Shown: positions 7,501-12,618 of the stretch, one piece after another
Numbering within the stretch: position 1 is the stretch's first letter
Layout of the letters: every line of letters begins with the position of its first letter
Assembly (NCBI GenBank): GCA_905215655.1
Contig: CAJMQT010000060.1
Span: 1-12,618, forward strand
Origin: an uncultured bacterium
GTDB lineage: Bacteria; Bacteroidota; Bacteroidia; Bacteroidales; Bacteroidaceae
Direction: 5' to 3'
DNA: 12,618 nt
Notes under the pieces: model-generated
Told to the model about the DNA's origin: nothing
What the model saw: the letters and a program-made list of their open reading frames with translations, nothing else
The model's database searches: none
Position numbers and translations under genes: made by a program

Positions 7501-8936
7501 TTGAACGCAGTACATGCCAACGGGTGGAGCTGGATAGCCTTACCCTCGATAAGCTTCGGCTGGAACGCCTGAATACCAAGGCGGTGAAGTGTCGGGGCAC
7601 GGTTGAGGAGAACAGGATGACCTTTCATCACGTTTTCAAGAATGTCCCAGATTACCGGTTCGCGGCGATCGACAATCTTCTTCGCGCTCTTGACGGTCTT
7701 GACAATACCGCGTTCGATGAGCTTGCGGATAATGAACGGCTTGTAAAGCTCTGCCGCCATAAGTTTGGGAAGACCGCACTCGCCCATCTTCAACTCAGGA
7801 CCTACGACGATAACTGAACGTGCCGAATAGTCGACGCGCTTACCGAGGAGGTTCTGGCGGAAACGTCCCTGCTTACCTTTCAGCGAGTCAGAGAGTGATT
7901 TCAACGGACGGTTGGAGTCGCTCTTTACGGCGCTGCTCTTGCGGGAGTTGTCGAACAGGCTGTCGACAGCCTCCTGCAACATACGTTTCTCATTACGGAG
8001 GATAACCTCGGGGGCTTTAATCTCCATAAGTCTTTTCAGACGGTTGTTACGTATGATGACGCGGCGGTAAAGGTCGTTAAGGTCTGATGTGGCGAAACGA
8101 CCGCCGTCGAGAGGTATCAACGGACGAAGTTCCGGCGGAGTAACAGGAATAATTTTCATTATCATCCACTCCGGCTTGTTTATGTTGCGGCTCGCGCGGA
8201 ATGCTTCAACTACCTGCAAACGCTTCAAAGCGTCAGTCTTACGCTGCTGTGAAGAGTCGCTGTTGGCGCGGTCGCGCAGTTCGTATGACAGTGAGTCGAG
8301 GTCGATATTTACAAGGAGGTCGTAAACAGCCTCGGCACCCATCTTTGCAATAAATTTATTGGGGTCGCTGTCGTCAAGGTATTCGTTGCCGTCGGGCAGG
8401 TTGTCCATGATGTTGAGATATTCGTCCTCAGAGAGGAGGTCCATCTTGTGTGAACCGTTTACCTCCATGCCTTCGGCGTCTTTCTTGCCGTCCATCACAC
8501 CCGGCTGGATGACGATGTACTTCTCGTAATAAATGACCGAATCAAGTTTCTTTGTCGGAATACCGAGCAGATAACCTATTTTGTTGGGCAATGAACGGAA
8601 ATACCAGATGTGTGCCACCGGCACGACGAGTTCGATATGTCCGGTGCGGTCGCGACGTACTTTCTTTTCGGTAACCTCGACACCGCAGCGGTCGCAGACG
8701 ATACCTTTGTAACGGATACGCTTGTACTTGCCGCAGGCGCATTCGTAATCCTTCGTAGGACCGAAGATGCGCTCACAGAAGAGACCGTCGCGCTCCGGCT
8801 TGTAGGTACGATAGTTTATGGTTTCGGGCTTTGTTATCTCGCCGTATGAATTTTCGAGGATGTCCTCCGGTGATGCAAGTCCGATGGTAATCTTCGTAAA
8901 ATTACTCTTTATCTTTGAATCTTTCTTAAAAGCCAT
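4593..8936 (-). CDS. rpoC: DNA-directed RNA polymerase subunit beta'
   Basis: Beta' forms one pincer and most of the catalytic centre of RNA polymerase. The 1447-residue protein is slightly longer than E. coli beta' (1407). Features in order: zinc-binding domain with Cys66, Cys68, Cys81 and Cys84; coiled-coil/clamp region with [18 protein letters not shown] (365-382); the absolutely conserved NADFDGD (479-485), whose three Asp hold the catalytic Mg; bridge helix around [20 protein letters not shown] (787-806); a second zinc site Cys824, Cys898, Cys905 and Cys908; and the trigger loop [19 protein letters not shown] (931-949). An insertion of the SI3 type follows the trigger-loop start, with [18 protein letters not shown] and similar stretches. 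The ATG at 8936 gives [13 protein letters not shown], as in relatives. It lies 42 nt after rpoB, with no promoter seen between, and ends before a strong terminator. Confidence 0.99.
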   Translation of the reverse strand: MAFKKDSKIKSNFTKITIGLASPEDILENSYGEITKPETINYRTYKPERDGLFCERIFGPTKDYECACGKYKRIRYKGIVCDRCGVEVTEKKVRRDRTGHIELVVPVAHIWYFRSLPNKIGYLLGIPTKKLDSVIYYEKYIVIQPGVMDGKKDAEGMEVNGSHKMDLLSEDEYLNIMDNLPDGNEYLDDSDPNKFIAKMGAEAVYDLLVNIDLDSLSYELRDRANSDSSQQRKTDALKRLQVVEAFRASRNINKPEWMIMKIIPVTPPELRPLIPLDGGRFATSDLNDLYRRVIIRNNRLKRLMEIKAPEVILRNEKRMLQEAVDSLFDNSRKSSAVKSDSNRPLKSLSDSLKGKQGRFRQNLLGKRVDYSARSVIVVGPELKMGECGLPKLMAAELYKPFIIRKLIERGIVKTVKSAKKIVDRREPVIWDILENVMKGHPVLLNRAPTLHRLGIQAFQPKLIEGKAIQLHPLACTAFNADFDGDQMAVHLPLSNEAVLEAQILMLQSHNILNPANGAPITVPSQDMVLGLYYITKIRPGAKGEGLTFYGPEEALIAHNEGKCDLHALVKVKVKDVDENGQYFDNMVETSVGRVIVNGIIPDEVGYVNKIISKKSLRDIIADVIKNVGFARACEFLDGIKNLGYRMAYLAGLSFNLDDIIIPEKKVELVERGNEEIRQITDNYNMGFITDNERYNQVIDAWTHVNNELGDVLMKEMTEADQGFNAVYMMLDSGARGSKDQIRQLAGMRGLMAKPQKAGAEGAQIIENPILSNFKEGMSVLEYFISTHGARKGLADTAMKTADAGYLTRRLVDVSHDVIITEEDCGTLRGLVCTALKNGDEIISSLYERILGRVSVHDIIHPNTGELIVAAGEEITESVAQAIENSPIESVEIRSVLTCESKKGVCMKCYGRNLATSRMVQKGEAVGVIAAQAIGEPGTQLTLRTFHAGGVAANAAANASIVAKNDSRIEFDELRTVPFVEAGDNGDVNCEMVVSRLAEIRFVDPNTNIVLSTMNVPYGSSLYFKGGALVKKGDMIARWDPFNAVIVTEYAGKLKFRDVIEGVTFHSETDDTTGLTEKIITESKDKSKVPTCDIVDKDGNVISTYNLPVGGHVVVEDGQKVKTGATLVKIPRTVGKAGDITGGLPRVTELFEARNPSNPAVVSEIDGEVTMGKVKRGNREIIVTSKTGEQRKYLVSLSKQILVQEHDAVRAGTPLSDGVITPGDILSIKGPTAVQEYIVNEVQDVYRLQGVKINDKHFEIIVRQMMRKVQINDPGDTTFLEQEIVDKLDFAEENDRIWGKKVVVDAGDSETLQKGQIISARKLRDENSMLKRRDLRLVQVRDAVAATSTQILQGITRAALQTKSFMSAASFQETTKVLNEAAIRGKVDGLEGMKENVICGHLIPAGTGLREFDKIVVGSKEDYDRMQANRKNVLDFSEKKAVEEETKF

Positions 8937-8978
8937 AATTCTTACTTTTATATTGTTTTTAATGTAAAGAGTCCGTTA

Positions 8979-11900
8979 TTAATCAAGAGTAAGACTCAAA
9001 CCGAGACCACGGAGCTCATGCAACAAGACGTTGAGAGACTCGGGAATGCCCGGTGTAGGCATTGGCTCGCCCTTGACAATAGCTTCGTAAGCCTTTGAAC
9101 GACCTACTACGTCATCAGACTTGATTGTTAATATCTCTTGGAGAACGTGGCTTGCGCCGAATGCCTCCAATGCCCAAACCTCCATCTCTCCGAAACGCTG
9201 ACCACCGAACTGTGCCTTACCTCCAAGAGGCTGCTGAGTGATGAGTGAGTACGGACCGATACTGCGGGCGTGCATCTTGTCTTCAACCATGTGACCGAGT
9301 TTGAGGAAGTAGGTAATTCCGACTGTTGCAGGCTGGTCAAACTGCTCTCCGGTCTCACCATCGTAAAGGTGGGTTGAGCACAAACGGGGCAGTCCTGCCT
9401 TGTCGGTCCACTCCTGCAAGTCGTCAAGTTTGGCACCATCGAAAATCGGTGTGGCGAACTTGACGCCGAGTTTCTTTCCTGCCGCGCCGAGAATTGCCTC
9501 GAAAATCTGACCGAGGTTCATACGCGAAGGCACACCAAGCGGGTTGAGCACAAGGTCAACAGGGCGACCGTCTTCGAGGAACGGCATGTCTTCCTGACGT
9601 ACAATCTTTGAGACAATACCCTTGTTTCCGTGACGACCGGCAAGCTTATCACCAACGCCAATCTTACGTTTCTTGGCAACATAAACCTTAGCCATCTGAA
9701 GAATGCCTGAGGGCAGTTCGTCACCGATGGTTATCGCGAACTTACGACGCTTCATCTCTGCATCAAGGAGCTTGTACTTCTTGATGAAGTTCATTATCAG
9801 TTTTTGGATAAGTTCGTTGGTGTGTTCGTCCTCAGTCCAGTTGTTTGACTGGATACCGTCGTATTCGAGGTTCTTCAACTGAGCCATGGTGAACTTGCTG
9901 CCACGGGTAATGATTTCAGCACCGGTGTAATCTTTAATTCCCATTGATGCCTTATCTTCCGTAAGGACGAGAAGTTTGTCAACAAGAATATCTTTCAGAT
10001 CTTCAATCTTTGCAGCGTACTCTTCGTCTATCTTCGCAAGGACAACCTTATCCTGCTGCTTTGACGAACGTGTCTTAACGGCACGAGAGAACAATTTCTT
10101 GTCTATAACGACACCGGTAAGCGACGGATTTGCTTTCAAAGAGGAGTCTTTCACATCACCTGCCTTATCACCGAAGATTGCACGAAGAAGTTTCTCCTCA
10201 GGTGAAGGATCGCTCTCTCCCTTCGGAGAGATCTTACCGATAAGGATGTCGCCGGGCTCTACGCGTGCGCCGACACGGATAATACCATTGTCGTCGAGGT
10301 CTTTGGTCGCTTCCTCGCTTACGTTGGGAATATCGCTGGTGAACTCTTCCATTCCGCGTTTTGTCTCACGGACGTCGAGCGAGTATTCATCAACGTGAAC
10401 AGAGGTCAGGATGTCTTCGCGGACAACACGCTCGTTAAGCACAATCGCGTCCTCATAGTTGTAACCTTTCCAAGGCATGTAAGCAACAAGGAGGTTGCGA
10501 CCGAGAGCAAGCTCGCCGTTCTCCGTTGCATAGCCTTCGGTAAGAATATCGCCCTTCTTTACTCTTTGTCCTTTATTACAGATAGGACGAAGGTCGATGG
10601 TCATATTTTGGTTGGTACGGCGGAACTTCGGAATTCTGTATTCCTTCAACGCCGGCTCAAAACTTACAAATTCTTCTTCCTCCGTTCTGTCATAGAGGAT
10701 GCGGATCGTTGTTGCGTCAACATATTCGATAACGCCATCTCCCTCTGCGGTAATCATCGTGCGGGAGTCCACGCAGACCTGCCTTTCAATGCCGGTTCCT
10801 ACGATAGGAGCCTCGTTGTGAAGCAACGGAACAGCCTGACGCATCATGTTACTTCCCATCAACGCACGGTGGGCATCATCATGTTCGAGGAAGGGGATAA
10901 GACCTGCCGCGATAGATGCAATCTGCTGCGGCGATACGTCCATAAGGTCAACATCCGTCGGCGGAACAACGGGGAAGTCGGCATCTTGACGGCACTTGAC
11001 AACGTCGCGGATAAAGGTTCCGTCGTCGTTAAGAGGTGCGTTACCCTGACCGATGATGTGGTCTTCTTCCTCTTCTGCCGTAAGATAAACGATGTTTTTA
11101 TTATCAAGGTCTACTTGTCCGTCCTTGACTCTACGGTAAGGAGTCTCGATAAATCCGAGTTCGTTGATCTTGGCATAAACGCAGAGTGAAGAAATAAGAC
11201 CGATGTTAGGACCTTCAGGGCTTTCAATAGGACAGAGACGTCCGTAATGGGTGTAGTGAACGTCACGCACCTCAAATCCGGCACGTTCGCGAGACAGACC
11301 GCCGGGACCGAGTGCTGACAGACGGCGCTTGTGAGTAACCTCGGCAAGCGGGTTGGTCTGATCCATGAACTGTGACAACGGGTTGGTTCCGAAGAATGAG
11401 TTGATAACGCTTGAAATGGTCTTGGCGTTGATAAGATCTGTCGGAGTGAACACTTCGTTGTCGCGAACGTTCATGCGTTCACGTATGGTACGGCTCATTC
11501 TTGCAAGACCGATAGAGAACTGGTTGCTAAGTTGTTCTCCGACGGTACGAACACGACGGTTACTCAAATGGTCGATATCGTCAACCGTGGCGTTTGAGTT
11601 AACCAACTGAATGAGATATTTGATAATTTCGATTATGTCTTCCTTGGTAAGGATACGAACGTCCATGTCCGTATCGAGACCGAGCTTCTTGTTGATACGA
11701 TAACGACCTACGTCGCCAAGGTCATAACGCTTGTCAGAGAAGAACAGGTTCTGGATAACCTCGCGTGCGCTGGCATCATCTGCCGGGTCAGCATTACGCA
11801 ACTGACGGTAAATGTAAAGAACAGCTTCTTTTTCAGAGTTGCTCGGGTCTTTCTGCAACGTATTGAAAATAATCGAATATTTGTTGGCGGAATCAACGTC

Positions 11901-12618
11901 TTTATGGAGCAAGATCGTTGACGCACCGCTGTCGATTATGTCTTCTACATTTTCTTTTGTTATTTCAGTCTCGCGCTCCATGATAACTTCGTTACGCTCG
12001 ATTGAAACAACTTCGCCCGTGTCCTCATCGACAAAGTCTTCGTTCCAACTTTTCAGAACTCTTGCAGCCAATTTGCGACCGATGGCTTCTTTCATGTTCT
12101 TCTTGTTGACCTTAATCTCTTCCGCAAGGTCAAATATCTGAAGAACTTCTTTATCCGTCTCAAATCCGATGGCACGCAAAAGAGTCGTAACCGGCAACTT
12201 CTTCTTTCTGTCGATGTAAGCGTACATCACATTGTTTATGTCGGTGGCGAACTCAATCCATGAGCCTTTAAACGGAATGATACGTGCTGAATAAAGGACT
12301 GTTCCGTTGGCATGGACACCTTGACCGAAGAAAACGCCTGGTGATCTGTGCAACTGGGAAACAACAACACGCTCGGCACCATTAATAATAAATGTGCCGT
12401 TATCCGTCATATAAGGAATTGTGCCAAGGAAAACGTCTTGTATGAACGTTCCGAAATCTTCGTGATCCGGGTCGGTGCAATACAGTTTCATTTTAGCCTT
12501 CAAGGGTACGCTATAAGTCAGACCACGCTCCAGACATTCGTCTATGGTGTAACGGGGCGGATCGATATAGTAATCCAAGAACTCAAGAACGAAATTATTA
12601 CGAGTATCGGTGATAGGG
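8979..12618 (-). CDS. rpoB: DNA-directed RNA polymerase subunit beta (5' end beyond window)
   Basis: Beta is the second large catalytic subunit of RNA polymerase and the rifamycin target. The frame is open to the window edge and reads about 1212 residues beginning [23 protein letters not shown]; relatives have about 60 more N-terminal residues, so only a short piece is missing. Landmarks: [16 protein letters not shown]; the rifampicin cluster [20 protein letters not shown], then SALGPGG (about 11378-11298); [14 protein letters not shown] with the Glu-Asp pair near 10454; and [14 protein letters not shown] (about 9659-9618) with the two Lys equivalent to E. coli 1065 and 1073. Residues equal to E. 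coli Q513, F514, D516, H526, R529 and S531 are wild type, so no common resistance substitution is seen. It ends with [12 protein letters not shown] and is followed by rpoC in one operon. Confidence 0.99.
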   Translation of the reverse strand, partial: PITDTRNNFVLEFLDYYIDPPRYTIDECLERGLTYSVPLKAKMKLYCTDPDHEDFGTFIQDVFLGTIPYMTDNGTFIINGAERVVVSQLHRSPGVFFGQGVHANGTVLYSARIIPFKGSWIEFATDINNVMYAYIDRKKKLPVTTLLRAIGFETDKEVLQIFDLAEEIKVNKKNMKEAIGRKLAARVLKSWNEDFVDEDTGEVVSIERNEVIMERETEITKENVEDIIDSGASTILLHKDVDSANKYSIIFNTLQKDPSNSEKEAVLYIYRQLRNADPADDASAREVIQNLFFSDKRYDLGDVGRYRINKKLGLDTDMDVRILTKEDIIEIIKYLIQLVNSNATVDDIDHLSNRRVRTVGEQLSNQFSIGLARMSRTIRERMNVRDNEVFTPTDLINAKTISSVINSFFGTNPLSQFMDQTNPLAEVTHKRRLSALGPGGLSRERAGFEVRDVHYTHYGRLCPIESPEGPNIGLISSLCVYAKINELGFIETPYRRVKDGQVDLDNKNIVYLTAEEEEDHIIGQGNAPLNDDGTFIRDVVKCRQDADFPVVPPTDVDLMDVSPQQIASIAAGLIPFLEHDDAHRALMGSNMMRQAVPLLHNEAPIVGTGIERQVCVDSRTMITAEGDGVIEYVDATTIRILYDRTEEEEFVSFEPALKEYRIPKFRRTNQNMTIDLRPICNKGQRVKKGDILTEGYATENGELALGRNLLVAYMPWKGYNYEDAIVLNERVVREDILTSVHVDEYSLDVRETKRGMEEFTSDIPNVSEEATKDLDDNGIIRVGARVEPGDILIGKISPKGESDPSPEEKLLRAIFGDKAGDVKDSSLKANPSLTGVVIDKKLFSRAVKTRSSKQQDKVVLAKIDEEYAAKIEDLKDILVDKLLVLTEDKASMGIKDYTGAEIITRGSKFTMAQLKNLEYDGIQSNNWTEDEHTNELIQKLIMNFIKKYKLLDAEMKRRKFAITIGDELPSGILQMAKVYVAKKRKIGVGDKLAGRHGNKGIVSKIVRQEDMPFLEDGRPVDLVLNPLGVPSRMNLGQIFEAILGAAGKKLGVKFATPIFDGAKLDDLQEWTDKAGLPRLCSTHLYDGETGEQFDQPATVGITYFLKLGHMVEDKMHARSIGPYSLITQQPLGGKAQFGGQRFGEMEVWALEAFGASHVLQEILTIKSDDVVGRSKAYEAIVKGEPMPTPGIPESLNVLLHELRGLGLSLTLD

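Noticed and set aside
12576..12578. TTG as start of rpoB
   Set aside because: The frame continues upstream with [13 protein letters not shown], conserved RpoB sequence, so the true start lies beyond the window.

Overview
The window carries the rpoBC / str ribosomal cluster of a Bacteroidales bacterium, most likely a Prevotella relative. Every gene I can support is on the minus strand. Reading from high to low coordinates the order is rpoB (5' end cut by the window edge), rpoC, trpS, a DUF3467 gene, rpsL, rpsG and fusA (3' end cut by the window edge). The assignment rests on the protein sequences (RpoB, RpoC, S12 and the DUF3467 protein resemble Bacteroides homologues as I remember them), on promoters with the Bacteroidetes -7 box TAnnTTTG, and on A/T-rich start regions mostly without Shine-Dalgarno motifs. 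The genus is inferred from style and memory; no search was run.

Layout. 12618-8979 encodes RNA polymerase beta and 8936-4593 beta', separated by 42 nt. A GC-rich hairpin and then a textbook intrinsic terminator (4494-4532) close that unit. A 632-nt gene-free stretch (3961-4592) follows. It holds a REPIN-like inverted pair of GTAG-footed hairpins with a 9-bp tandem repeat between them, a cluster of GCAAAAG/CTTTTGC inverted repeats, a 10-bp hairpin, and the trpS promoter with a perfect 8-bp-arm palindrome just upstream. trpS (3960-2878) and the DUF3467 gene (2796-2482) appear to form the second unit. A hairpin (2354-2393) then precedes a good rpsL promoter (2307-2314), which starts the third unit, rpsL-rpsG-fusA.

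Together the genes supply the catalytic core of transcription (beta, beta'), a tRNA-charging enzyme (TrpRS), two 30S proteins at the decoding centre and head (S12, S7), and the translocation GTPase EF-G. In the Bacteroides arrangement as I recall it, the DUF3467 gene sits directly between rpoC and rpsL. Here trpS with its own promoter and a repeat-rich spacer is wedged in, which is the main departure from a standard layout.

The coding part is ordinary housekeeping and I see no defence, mobile or biosynthetic system. The points worth a second look are non-coding: the REPIN-like element, the repeat cluster, the trpS operator-like palindrome, and the structured leaders of rpsL and rpsG, the latter being a candidate for ribosomal-protein autoregulation.
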